From positions 1-64,000 of the forward strand of contig JAUJYZ010000851.1 in the NCBI GenBank assembly GCA_033675265.1: 64,000 nt of DNA. The letters run 5' to 3'. Made by a program: the position numbers and the translations under genes. Shown here piece after piece: positions 11,502 through 24,300 of the stretch. The stretch comes from Actinostola sp. cb2023. Lineage: Eukaryota > Cnidaria > Anthozoa > Actiniaria > Actinostolidae. Positions within the stretch are counted from its first letter, which is position 1, and the number at the start of each line of letters is the position of its first letter. The notes beneath the pieces are model-generated. The model made no database searches. It worked only from the letters and a program-made list of their open reading frames with translations, and was not told the origin of the DNA.

Positions 11502-12908
11502 ATGTCGAGCGATTCGGACAACATTTTTATTACACAAAATAGTTTTAAAGGCAAAATAGAGCAGTCTTTCCAACTTGAGCAAATATTAATATCTGAGGAA
11601 GAAAAACAACCTGACAATGATGTGCCCGACCAGTTGTTCGAATATTTGTTCGCGGATGAGGGAGCTGATAACGTTTCTTCTCGTAAAATAGCCGTGGTCA
11701 ACGACGAAGAGGTCAAAAAGAGGAACGAAGCTAGAATCCCGCTAAATACAAGGAAGAATACACAGTGGGCTGTTAGAACTTGGGATGACTGGGCGAAAGA
11801 AAGGAATCGTTTGCCAATTGACCCAACAGATAGTTTTGTCGGGTAGCCCCGCAAAGCGAACTACTTAAAACGCTGTGTGACTATGAACTTTGTTTCTGGT
11901 TGAGCAAGTTTGTGTACGAAGTCAGGAAGACCGATAACACAGAATATCCACCGAATTCACTCCAGCAGATGTGCTCAGGTTTACAGCGACATTTGAGGGA
12001 TAATGGTTTTCCACATTTGAAGATATTTGACAACTTTCAATTTAAATTGTTTCAAGATTCATTAGATTCCGAAATGAAAAGACTGACGGCCAAAGGAATA
12101 GGTTGTTCCATCAAGCAAGCAGAGCCAATCGCAGTACATGAAGAGGAAATCACGTGGGAGAAAGGAGTTTTAGGAGAAAGTGATCCCAAAACCTTGTTGA
12201 GCACTCTATTATTTCTGATAGGAAAGTATTTTTCGTTACGAAGTGGCGAGGAGCATCGAAGCCTTACGTTTAAGCTTATCAAAGGAAGTGAGCCAAACGA
12301 ACGAAGCAAGCTACAGCACATATCTTTTGGTGAAAAGAATTATGCTGGTGGTCTTAAACACCGAAAAGTACGACCCAAGACCGTAGAACATTATGACAAT
12401 CCAACAAATCCAAGCCAGATGTTTAGTTCGACTATTTCAGAAATATCAGAGCAAGTGTAAAATAGAAAAGCCCGATTGTCCTTTGTATTTAAGCCCAAAA
12501 CGAAAAGTTAGACCCGAAGACGATGTGTGGTATACCACGGCACCAGTTGGAAATAATACTTTGAGAAAGACAGTCAGTGAGTTGTGTCAGAAGGCAGGAA
12601 TCAAAGGCTACAAAACAAATCATTCGCTGAGAGCCACAACGTGCACCCTTGAATTGGAGAAAGGAGTACCAGAGAAACTTATCATGGATCGCACTGGACA
12701 CCGCAGCGTGAAATCGTTACATTTCTACCAACGAGTAAGTGAGATACAAAAACAAATTGTATCGGATGTGTTGCAAGGAGCAAAAATGGAGTTTTCATCA
12801 TTCGAGGAAGCTGAAGTACGTGAGTGTAAGAAGTTTAAGAAGCTTTGTGGAGAAAATGAGACTGTAAATTTCAATAATTGCTCTTTCACAATCAATGCTT
12901 CCAAGTAA
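11502..12908 (+). pseudogene. Crypton-like tyrosine recombinase (two frameshifts)
   Basis: Three frames join into one ~470-residue protein: 11502-11845, about 11840-12420, and about 12415-12908. The order is an acidic N-terminus, WAVRTWDDWAKERNRLP, CDYELCFWLSKFVYEVRK, NSLQQMCSGLQRHLRDNG, and then the recombinase core. Candidate catalytic residues are present: Arg in FSLRSGEEHR, His and Arg in NHSLRATTC, His in TGHRS, and the Tyr nucleophile in LHFYQR. This arrangement is that of Crypton elements and their domesticated relatives (KIAA1958, ZMYM-type DUF3504), as far as memory serves. Single-base shifts near 11840 and 12418 break the frame. They could be real mutations or assembly errors, since every catalytic motif is intact. 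Cryptons lack terminal inverted repeats and none was seen. Confidence 0.8.
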
Positions 12909-13418
12909 TTTAAGTTTGATTGACTTAATGACTGAATATTGCATAGGTTAAGCATTTTCTTTTCATGTAACAAATACGAAATTACGTTTTTTTTCTGTTA
13001 ATATTTGTTTTTCTTCGGAGTAATTACCGACATTTTTGCTTCTAGAGTTAAATTTAATCAATAGAATAAAGTATTTTGTATTTGTACGCACTTCTCATTT
13101 TTATTTATCATAGTTGAACATTTTATTATCTGTTAAGAACGGTTTTGATTTTTCACAAAGAAGTAAAAGGGTTTACGAACAACGAGTGGCTAATTTAATT
13201 AGAATAATATGCAAGGGGAATCCCCTTGCATTAAAATTAGCCACTTAGTAGTTCATTTGCCCCATTCTTCCCTGTGAGAAATCAAAACCGCCATCGGCTT
13301 TTGAGACACTTGGGAATTCAATTTCGGGAATTATGCAATATATTCAACGGATAAGAACAAAGAAAACCGAGCCAATGTGAAAATAAATAGATAATGGAAG
13401 AATTTATGAGAAAATTTG
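12909..13418. other. Intergenic DNA with a small palindrome
   Basis: AT-rich. A short palindrome at about 13187-13247 pairs GTGGCTAATTTAATTAG with its near complement around a GCAAGGGGAATCCCCTTGC core. No gene seen. Confidence 0.5.
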
Positions 13419-13491
13419 TACCTTGGTGGGACTCGAACCAACAGCTTCAGGATGCTAATCCGATGTGTTACCACCACTACATCACAAGGTA
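13419..13491 (-). tRNA. tRNA-like sequence (Ala-AGC-like), head of the adjacent satellite
   Basis: Read on the minus strand, 73 nt fold as a tRNA. The acceptor stem TACCTTG/CAAGGTA is perfect over 7 bp. A box is TGATGTAGTGG and B box GGTTCGAGTCC. The anticodon loop TTAGCAT gives anticodon AGC, with T33 and A37. There is one mismatch in the anticodon stem and one in the T stem. A TTTT pol III terminator follows about 4 nt after the 3' end. It may be a real gene, a pseudogene or a SINE head; the mismatches favour a tRNA-derived sequence. Its 5' half is the unit of the tandem array that follows. Confidence 0.55.
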
Positions 13492-16400
13492 CAACCACGC
13501 TGGAAACACAGCCATAATGAAGTATATATGTATGTGATAGTCCGATGTGTTACCACTACACCACGAGGTACAACCACCCTAGAAACGCAGCCATAATGTA
13601 GTATATATGTATGTGATAGTCCGATGTGTTACCACTACACCACGAGGTACAACCACCCTAGAAACACAGCCATAATGAAGTATATATGTATGTGATAGTC
13701 CGATGTGTTACCACCACTACACCACAAGGTACAACTACGCTGTAAACACAGCCATAATGAAGTATATATGTATGTGATAGTCCGATGTGTTACCACCACT
13801 ACACCACAAGGTACAACTACGCTGTAAACACAGCCATAATGAAGTATATATGTATGTGATAGTCCGATGTGTTGCCACCACTACACCACAAGGTACAACT
13901 ACGCTGTAACACAGCCATAATGAAGTATATATGTATGTGATAGTCCGATGTGTTACCACCACTACACCACAAGGTACAACTACGCTGTAAACACAGCCAT
14001 AATGAAGTATATATGTATGTGATAGTCCGATGTGTTACCACCACTACACCACAAGGGGCAGCTATGCTGGAAACACAGCCATAATGAAGTATACATGTAT
14101 GTGATAGTCCGATGTGTTACCACCACTACACCACAAGGGGCAGCTATGCTGGAAACACAGCCATAATGAAGTATACATGTATGTGATAGTCCGATGTGTT
14201 ACCACTACACCACAAGGTACAACCACGCTGGAAACACAGCCATAATGAAGTATATATGTATGTGATAGTCCGATGTGTTACCACCACTACACCACAAGGG
14301 GCAGCTATGCTGGAAACACAGCCATAATGAAGTATATATGTATGTGATAGTCCGATGTGTTACCACCACTACACCACAAGGTACAACTACGCTGTAAACA
14401 GAGCCATAATGAAGTATATATGTATGTGATAGTCCGATGTGCTACCACTACACCACAAGGTACAACCACGCTGGAAACACAGCCATAATGAAGTATATAT
14501 GTATGTGATAGTCCGATGTGTTACCACCACTACACCACAAGGTACAACTACGCTGTAAACACAGCCATAATGAAGTATATATGTATGTGATAGTCCGATG
14601 TGTTACCACTACATCACAAGGTACAACCACGCTGGAAACACAGCCATAATGAAGTATACATGCATGTGATAGTCCGATGTGTTACCACTACACCACAAGG
14701 TACAACTACACTGGAAACACAGCCACAATGAAGTATACATGTATGTGATAGTCCGATGTGTTACCACCACTACACCACAAGGTACAACTACGCTGTAAAC
14801 ACAGCCATAATGAAGTATATATGTATGTGATAGTCCGATGTGTTACCACTACACCACAAGGTACAACCACGCTGGAAACACAGCCATAATGAAGTATATA
14901 TGTATGTGATAGTCCGATGTGTTACCACCACTACACCACAAGGGGCAGCTATGCTGGAAACACAGCCATAATGAAGTATATATGTATGTGATAGTCCGAT
15001 GTGTTACCACCACTACACCACAAGGTACAACTACGCTGTAAACAGAGCCATAATGAAGTATATATTGTATGTGATAGTCCGATGTGCTACCACTACACCA
15101 CAAGGTACAACCACGCTGGAAACACAGCCATAATGAAGTATATATGTATGTGATAGTCCGATGTGTTACCACCACTACACCACAAGGTACAACTACGCTG
15201 TCAACACAGCCATAATGAAGTATATATGTATGTGATAGTCCGATGTGTTACCACTACATCACAAGGTACAACCACGCTGGAAAAACACAGCCACAATGAA
15301 GTATACATGTATGTGATAGTCCGATGTGTTACCACCACTACACCACAAGGTACAACCACGCTGGAAACACAGCCATAATGAAGTATACATGTATGTGATA
15401 GTCCGATGTGTTACCACCACTACACCACAAGGTACAACCACGCTGGAAACACAGCCATAATGAAGTATATATGTATGTGATAGTCCGATGTGTTACCACT
15501 ACATCACAAGGTACAACCACGCTGGAAACACAGCCATAATGAAGTATACATGTATGTGATAGTCCGATGTGTTACCACTACACCACAAGGGGCAACTATA
15601 TGCTGGAAACACAGCCATAATGAAGTATACATGCATGTGATAGTCCGATGTGTTACCACTACACCACAAGGTACAACCACGCTGGAAACACAGCCATAAT
15701 GAAGTATATATGTATGTGATAGTCCGATGTGTTACCACCACTACACCACAAGGTATACAACTACGCTGTAAACACAGCCATAATGAAGTATATATGTATG
15801 TGATAGTCCGATGTGTTACCACCACTACACCACAAGGTACAACTACGCTGTAAACACAGCCATAATGAAGTATATATGTATGTGATAGTCCGATGTGTTA
15901 CCACCACTACACCACAAGGTACAACCACGCTGGAAACACAGCCATAATGAAGTATATATGTATGTGATAGTCCGATGTGTTACCACCACTACACCACAAG
16001 GTACAACCACGCTGGAAACACAGCCATAATGAAGTATATATGTATGTGATAGTCCGATGTGTTACCACCACTACACCACAAGGTACAACTACGCTGTAAA
16101 CACAGCCATAATGAAGTATATATGTATGTGATAGTCCGATGTGTTACCACTACATCACAAGGTACAACCACGCTGGAAACACAGCCATAATGAAGTATAT
16201 ATGTATGTGATAGTCCGATGTGTTACCACTACACCACAAGGTACAACCACGCTGGAAACACAGCCATAATGAAGTATATATGTATGTGATAGTCCGATGT
16301 GTTACCACCACTACACCACAAGGTACAACTACGCTGTAAACACAGCCATAATGAAGTATATATGTATGTGATAGTCCGATGTGTTACCACTACACCACAA

Positions 16401-18450
16401 GGTACAACCACGCTGTAAACACAGCCATAATGAAGTATATATGTATGTGATAGTCCGATGTGTTACCACTACACCACAAGGTACAACCACGCTGGAAACA
16501 CAGCCATAATGAAGTATATATGTATGTGATAGTCCGATGTGTTACCACCACTACACCACAAGGGGCAGCTATGCTGGAAACACAGCCATAATGAAGTATA
16601 TATGTATGTGATAGTCCGATGTGCTACCACTACACCACAAGGTACAACCACGCTGGAAACACAGCCATAATGAAGTATATATGTATGTGATAGTCCGATG
16701 TGTTACCACCACTACACCACAAGGTACAACTACGCTGTAAACACAGCCATAATGAAGTATATATGTATGTGATAGTCCGATGTGTTACCACTACACCACA
16801 AGGTACAACCACGCTGGAAACACAGCCATAATGAAGTATATATGTATGTGATAGTCCGATGTGTTACCACCACTACACCACAAGGGGCAGCTATGCTGGA
16901 AACACAGCCATAATGAAGTATATATGTATGTGATAGTCCGATGTGCTACCACTACACCACAAGGTACAACCACGCTGGAAACACAGCCATAATGAAGTAT
17001 ATATGTATGTGATAGTCCGATGTGTTACCACCACTACACCACAAGGTACAACTACGCTGTAAACACAGCCATAATGAAGTATATATGTATGTGATAGTCC
17101 GATGTGTTACCACTACATCACAAGGTACAACCACGCTGGAAACACGGCCATAATGAAGTATACATGTATGTGATAGTCCGATGTGTTACCACTACACCAC
17201 AAGGGGCAACTATATGCTGGAAACACAGCCATAATGAAGTATACATGCATGTGATAGTCCGATGTGTTACCACTACACCACAAGGTACAACTACACTGGA
17301 AACACAGCCACAATGAAGTATACATGTATGTGATAGTCCGATGTGTTACCACCACTACACCACAAGGTACAACCACGCTGGAAACACAGCCATAATGAAG
17401 TATACATGTATGTGATAGTCCGATGTGTTACCACCACTACACCACAAGGTACAACCACGCTGGAAACACAGCCATAATGAAGTATATATGTATGTGATAG
17501 TCCGATGTGTTACCACCACTACACCACAAGGTACAACTACGCTGTAAACACAGCCATAATGAAGTATATATGTATGTGATAGTCCGATGTGTTACCACTA
17601 CATCACAAGGTACAACCACGCTGGAAACACAGCCATAATGAAGTATACATGTATGTGATAGTCCGATGTGTTACCACTACACCACAAGGGGCAACTATAT
17701 GCTGGAAACACAGCCATAATGAAGTATACATGCATGTGATAGTCCGATGTGTTACCACTACACCACAAGGTACAACTACACTGGAAACACAGCCACAATG
17801 AAGTATACATGTATGTGATAGTCCGATGTGTTACCACCACTACACCACAAGGTACAACCACGCTGGAAACACAGCCATAATGAAGTATACATGTATGTGA
17901 TAGTCCGATGTGTTACCACCACTACACCACAAGGTACAACCACGCTGGAAACACAGCCATAATGAAGTATACATGTATGTGATAGTCCGATGTGTTACCA
18001 CCACTACACCACAAGGGGCAGCTATGCTGGAAACACAGCCATAATGAAGTATACATGTATGTGATAGTCCGATGTGTTACCACCACTACACCACAAGGGG
18101 CAGCTATGCTGGAAACACAGCCATAATGAAGTATACATGTATGTGATAGTTCGTGTTACCACTACACCACAAGGGGCAGCTATGCTGGAAACACAGCCAT
18201 AATGAAGTATACATGTATGTGATAGTTCGATGTGTTACCACTACACCACAAGGGGCAACTATGCTGGAAATCAGTCATAATGAAGTATACATGTATGTGA
18301 TAGTTCGATGTGTTACCACTACACCACAAGGGGCAGCTATGCTGGAAACACAGCCATAATGAAGTATACATGTATGTGATAGTTCGATGTGTTACCACTA
18401 CACCACAAGGGGCAACTATGCTGGAAATCAGTCATAATGAAGTATATGTG
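13492..18450 (-). repeat. ~80-bp satellite carrying tRNA 5' halves (about 60 copies)
   Basis: About sixty units of 79-82 bp run unbroken for almost 5 kb. On the minus strand each unit has TACCTTGTGGTGTAGTGG, i.e. the acceptor 5' strand and A box of the tRNA-like sequence at 13419-13491. It then diverges into ACTATCACATACAT and TTCATTATGGCTGTG. Units differ mainly by one or two ACC triplets (ACC or ACCACC), by TACAACCACG against GGCAGCTATG, and by tatatgt against tacatgt. Blocks of several units are repeated as higher-order copies; for example the unit order near 15480-15640 recurs near 17100-17260 and 17585-17745. Short frames inside are repeat artefacts. Confidence 0.9.
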
Positions 18451-19060
18451 ATAACTAACCGTAGGGACCCAGGCTATTTCTCTTTCAGGGAAAGTTGAAC
18501 ACCATAAATAATCGCAGTAACAAATGTATGTCAATGTGATAACTAACCGTAGGGCCCAGGGGGGGTACTCAGGGGTATCAGTGACGGGGAGGTGCGAATG
18601 AGGCCAAACATTTTAACCCAAAAAAAGTCCATTACGCGAAAACAAGACCCCAAAAAAGTCCAACGGCCCAAAATCGTAACCCCCAAAAAGTCCAATTTGT
18701 CTCCGCATAAAATCGAGAATGGTAGGATATCATTTTAATCAACCCCCAAAAAAGTCCTTGACAAAATCTTTATATCAAAAAAAGTCCACCAGAAAAATGA
18801 AAACCCCCAAAAAGTCCCAAGCCGCGAATTTCAAACCCAAAAAAAGCCTTCGCACCTACCCGTCACTGATACCCCTGAGTACCCCCCCTGGGCCGTAGGG
18901 TCGCAGGCTATTTCTCTTTCAGGGAAAGTTGAACACCATAAATAATCGCAGTAACAAATGTATGTCAATGTGATAACTAACCGTAGGGTCGCAGGCTATT
19001 TCTCTTTCAGGGAAAGTTGAACACCGTAAATAATCGCAGTAACAAATGTATGTGAAAGTT
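18451..19060. repeat. ~90-bp tandem array (three copies) split by a MITE
   Basis: Units contain TGATAACTAACCGTAGGG, GGCTATTTCTCTTTCAGGG and AATCGCAGTAACAAATG, at about 18450-18555, 18895-18985 and 18985-19055. The TIR element at 18556-18893 interrupts the first junction. The array abuts the tRNA-half satellite, whose last unit merges into it through a shared GTATATGTGATA. Confidence 0.8.
18556..18893. mobile_element. MITE family D, copy 1 (~340 bp)
   Basis: GGGGGTACTCAGGGGTATCA at the left is mirrored by TGATACCCCTGAGTACCCCC at the right, extending through the GTGACGGGGAGGTGCGAA region. The interior repeats CCCAAAAAAGTCC. A second, larger copy is 19155-19655. Confidence 0.88.
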
Positions 19061-19154
19061 TCACCAAAAAGGTGAAACAAGCCATTATAACAGCAACGAA
19101 GCTGTCCAGGGGGGGAGGCAGGATATGGCATTTGTTATCTCTTTATAGAAGGTG

Positions 19155-19655
19155 GTCAGGGCCAATGAGGGGGTGTACTCAGGGGTATCAGTGACGGGGA
19201 GGTGCGAAGACCTTTTTTGGGTTTGAAATTTGCGACTTGGGACTTTTTTTGGGTTAGCAATTTATTTTCTGGACTTTTTTTGATTCAAAGATTTTGGCAA
19301 GGACTTTTTTTGGGTTGATAAAAATGATATCCTACCGTTTTAAACTACGTAAATCATGACATGACACAGAATTATACCATAACTATTTCGTTTTTGTAAT
19401 ATAAAGCTTCCGACTTTTAATTAAAGAATGACTGCAGTCTGCCTAAAGTGTTTTGACAGATGCACGATGAATAAATAAAAGTGATTTTTACTTTATTTTT
19501 TTTATGCGGAGAAAAAATGGCCTTTTTGGGTTACGTTCTGAGCCGTTGGACTCTTTTGGGGTCTTGTTTTTGCGTATTGGACTTTTTTGGGGTTACAAAG
19601 TTTGGCCTCATTCGCACCTCCCCGTCACTGTTACCCCTGAGTACCCCCCCTGGGG
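19155..19655. mobile_element. MITE family D, copy 2 (~500 bp)
   Basis: It has the same ends as copy 1 (GGTGTACTCAGGGGTATCAG and ACCCCTGAGTACCCCCCCTG). The interior carries GGACTTTTTTTGGG words, the complement of those in copy 1, and an AT-rich centre of its own. Confidence 0.85.
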
Positions 19656-19682
19656 TGGTCAGTCAACATCAGATCATTTTCA

Positions 19683-19890
19683 GACTCCTAAAATAGAAAA
19701 TAGAGGGTGTTGTTCTAGACAGGAAGGTATTTTATAGTTTTGTTGTCCTAAACAGGGTCCTAAAATAGAGGGTGTTGTCCTAGACAGGGTAGGTATTGTA
19801 GAGTGCTATTGTCCTAAACAGGGTCCTAAAATAGAGGGTGTTGTCCTAGATAGGGTAGGTATTTTAGAGTTTTGCTGCCCTAAACAGGGA
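19683..19890. repeat. ~60-bp tandem repeat, about 3-4 copies
   Basis: Units contain CCTAAAATAGAGGGTGTTG, CCTAGACAGGGTAGGTATT and TGTCCTAAACAGGG. The array is short and degenerate. Confidence 0.75.
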
Positions 19891-21379
19891 CAGGATTTCA
19901 AACCATCAGCGGCACCCCTATAATTAAGGCCTGGGTCAAATTCCCCCTCCCCTCCCCCACAACAAGTTGTGAGCTGTGCCGTCAGAGCAGAAACAGCGAA
20001 ACGTAACTGAGAATGCTTTGCTTGAATAGAAGGTTGAATGTAGATATGTACTTTCCTGCGGCTCTCACCCAGATAACCCACTGAAAGTCCATGCATAGAC
20101 ACAACGTAACTCCCATAATATTTGCACAGCGAGCAGATGTTATCAAAGGAAGTTGCCATAGAATATTCAAGTAACATCAATAATGGTGTCAGTAGGTCTC
20201 CTAGTTTTGACTAAATGAAGCTAGCGTGGGAGCATTTTATTCAATAACTAGCATGTTTATAGCTTTCTGTAGAGAGAATGAAGATTGTTTCGCGTTTTTG
20301 TATCTCAGTTCTCGTAAAGTCTTCATCAGAACATCAAAACTTTGGTTTCTGGACGTTCAAGTGAGCGTCGCGTTGTCTATATCTTGACTTGATAAAAGAT
20401 TCGAAAAAAAAAGTTCTCAGAAATTGAAGTAGCTGTGTCGGTTGTAACTGCGAACATCTGTCACAGCTCAAGTATTTAATGTTCTACGTGTGCGGACTAG
20501 CGTGAACTGCATTGATGTAATAATTCAATAGGTTTACAGTTTTGATACATATGAACGTATTTAGGGCCTGGATGCAAATTACTTTGTGTAACTCTAGTCA
20601 CCCTCTTGAAATAAAGTGTATTATTATTATTATTATTATTATTATAACGTATTTTACAGAGCTTTTTCTCAGATTTGCATTTGTGCATATCTGTCCTTCC
20701 ACTTTTTATTTTACCCGTTTTTGCAGAGATGACTGACATGCCAACGTCATTGGTTCACAGTTCACAACACTTCCAAATATTCACGTCATTAAGTTGATTG
20801 AAAACTGTAGCCAAATATAAACAAAATACTAGAAGCCGGGAAGCCGGTAATAAGGTCAGAAACAAAAATGAAAAAGAGGTTTTGTTGAATATGCTATTGT
20901 GTCCGGCATATGTTCTTATCATGTATGAGAAGCACAGATCCTCAGGGCACCGAACTAGACATCTTGCTAGAACTCTACGTCGTTAAGAGTTAAGCTATTA
21001 TGTTGTAGGAGATATGGTGACAGATATAACACGAAGATATCAATGTACAATGCATTAGCTGATTCGCTATTCAAACTCTCGTAAAGATTTTGTATCCCAA
21101 GGGGGTTGAGTTAATTTGTTTTGTAGAGAGTAATTTTATATCTTCCTTGCTTGATCACTAATCCATTCTTCATCTTGTCTTTTCCTTATTCATAAATTTA
21201 AGCAATGTTCAAGCGTGAATATGTTTGCATGTGTTTGCGCCTATGTCGCAACGCGTCACTGCTTAATTCACAGTCCCGAGTCCCTAATCCAGTCCAAGCA
21301 ATTGTTTCGCTATTGGTTTTATGGAACTTGATTAGAGCGCACTTCACTCTCTGCTAAGCTTTTACGCCAACCAAACCAA
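19891..21379. other. Intergenic region upstream of the potassium channel
   Basis: 20351-20590 is copy 2 of interspersed family C (copy 1 at 8750-8992, opposite orientation), ending in an ATT run at 20620-20645. The last ~300 bp before 21380 would hold the channel's 5' untranslated region and promoter; no clear TATA or initiator was identified. No other gene seen. Confidence 0.5.
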
Positions 21380-24300
21380 ATGGATTCCAATATTTCCCTT
21401 CTTGACGATGGCTTGTATGATCTTCGCAACGAGCGTGTTACGATAAACATTGGTGGTTTTCGACACAACACGTTCCTATCAACGTTGAAGGCAATACCAG
21501 ATACAAGGCTGTCCTGGATGGCGGAAAATCATCCCAACTGCTCCGAGTATGACCAGGTGTTGGGAGAATACTTCTTCGACCGCCATCCCAGGATTTTTTC
21601 CGAGGTTTTGAACTACTACCGTACAGGGAAGCTTCACTGTCCTGTAGACATTTGCTCTACTCTATTTCAAGAAGAGTTGTCGTACTGGGGGATCAGCGAC
21701 CGCGATATGGAGCCATGCTGTTGGGTTCATTACAAGAGGCAAATCACCACTGAAGAAACCTTGAAGTCTTTCCACCTTGAAAATGCGCGCAAACTCGACA
21801 GTCGTGAAAAACGTCCTGGCAACACTTTGGCCAGCCTGTTTGGCACGGATACCCATTGGAGGCAGCGATGGCACCGATTACGGCCCAAGGTTTGGTCGTT
21901 CCTCGATGACCCCCATACCTCTAAGGCATCTTGGGTGAGTTTGATTTTAATTGAACTTTAAACCGTAGATTGGACGAGTCGTTGGCTTTGTAAAGATTTT
22001 TAACTATAAGTACGCTCTTGTAAATGCATTAAACGACGAAGAACAAGTTGCATCAAAACGACGAAGAATTCTCAAGACATATAGAGTATCATCCTTTTAA
22101 TATCCCATTTCACGGATTACAAAGAGAGAGAGCGAGCGAGAGAAAAAAAAACTTTTCAGTTATATTACAAAAAAGGGTGAAAAATCAAATGTATGTTATG
22201 GCATCGGATGATTGATTGATGTTTACAGGATACTTCAAGTTTATCGTAAGGTTTAGAGCCGTCTTCAAACTACATCTTGAATCCGTACACAAACTGACTA
22301 TACAATATTCCGGCACTTTTACAATAAGACATTCATTTTGAATTGTGTTAGCATGATCTATGCTGCATAAACCAATATGCTTGACAAACTACGACAAATA
22401 CACGAGTTAAAAACCATGTCAGACATTTCAACATAAATAAACTTTACGAATAAAGTAGACCGCTTTAATTTTTGAACGTAAAACAACAACACTGTATTTA
22501 TTTATCTATTTATGTACTATTTACCATCGAATTCCTTGTTGTGTACAGGAGAAAAGCAAAACAAATTCGAAAAAATGGTGAATTTTGAAAAAAGAAACAA
22601 ACTAGACATTTTATTTGCATTCATGTTTGCATTGAATATTTAACGTGCAGTGAATAGAACAGCCAGTTTGTGATCGCATTGTGAACAAACATGACTTGTC
22701 AGTTTGATTAATGCTTTGCCTATATGTATGACAGCTCGTACCACAGTCCGCGTTCTCAAACATTTTCTGTCACACATAACGATGATAGCAAAAGCTACAT
22801 TATTTACCGTGAAACAGTTACAAATGCTATCTGCAAAGGTAATCTTTGCTCGCGAGTATTTCGATGTGTTTGCAGTTCAAATTAATCCTGCTCACGCTGA
22901 GTGAATTGAAAACATAAAATCAACTAATTAGAAAAGAGCATATTAAATGTCAAAATCGAACAACAAAAGCGAACTCGAAGCTTCCTTGGGCTACATGCAT
23001 GTAGAAAGCCGGCTGTCGTACTCCCAGGCCGCACAAGATTTGTTTGACAAACTCGCCTGAAAAGCGGCACACTTAAGAATAGAGAATCAGGCCTTATCAG
23101 CTGAACTTGATCTAATTCCGGCTTATAGCTTCGAAATAGAAATTCAAAACAAGAAAACGGAACTCTTACAGAATGGCAAGCAATCTACCTTTTAAGAGTC
23201 ATGACATTGTGGCTTTATTAGAACGAGACTCTTATATACGTTATATCAGAGATTATAGTAGACTGACAATATATCACTATAACCTTTGATGGTAATATCG
23301 GACTGTAAAGAGCACGCCAGAAAGCTATAGGCAGCCGATGACTTCATTATCTTCCTAGGCAATTTATCTTCCTTGTTTATCAATTAAATAATTTATACAT
23401 TCAAATATAACTAAGAGCAATAATCCTATAGCAATTGAGCTTTTGAACGTTTCTGAGATTCGTCTGACGAGAGATTTGGTAGAATACTGACCAAAATATC
23501 AACGAAAACAAAATTTGAAATATCGATGACAAGCGTACAAATGTTATCGAGTTTTTCTTTTTTCAGCTCACAATTCTTTTGCCAAAAAGTGTAGAATCAG
23601 TAGTAGCATTATTCACCATCTAAACCATCCATAGTTTTGGACGTTTTGTGTATTTTAATAATGTCATTACTTATCAAGGAGTTGAACAAACAATCGTGGC
23701 TTGAATCAATACACCTAGACTAGTTTTCCCAATTGAACAAATAGTAGTAAATAATGTTCTTTATAACGCCGCTAATTGACAGCCAAACACGTCAAATGTC
23801 TCAGAATAAAGCGACTAAAGAACATGGCTGATTACAATCAACACGAAAAACAAGACCTTTGCAAAACACAAAAGCTGTAATATTAAGTTATAACCTTGGT
23901 AGTTAATGCAATGTTAACAGCCGTTAGACTTTTGAAACTTCAAGTGTAAATATCGCTTAGGATTAGTGAGTTGTCGGCGAGGAAGAAAGGCACAATTTCA
24001 ACTGAGGATCGGAAGTCAAAAACCGAGTGAAAAATGGCCGACAAAACGCAGTCAAAACAATTATTTTTGTGAAACAGTTCGTACAACAACAAAACAAATA
24101 AATATAAATATAAGAGTACATAACTAGTTCATTGGTCAATGGAGTTTTGCTGACTGATTAGGATTGTTTTATTTCATATTTCATGGTGTTTGTTGAGATG
24201 GCTACGTGGACGAAGAAAAAGCATTGCTGATCTTTTCTGGCTTCAAAGTAGATTTACATATTATTATGGCTGTTATACATATTGTAAACTGACTGCTGTT

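Noticed and set aside
11402..11854. 150-codon frame antisense to the Crypton N-terminus
   Set aside because: Shadow of the sense frame; no family resemblance.
13500..18500. CRISPR-like appearance (regular repeats with short variable parts)
   Set aside because: Unit length is ~80 bp with no constant repeat plus unique spacer pattern, variation is shared among units, there are no cas genes, and the surrounding genes are eukaryotic and spliced.
19504..19737. 77-codon frame near MITE family D
   Set aside because: Lies across the terminal inverted repeat and its flank; no protein features.
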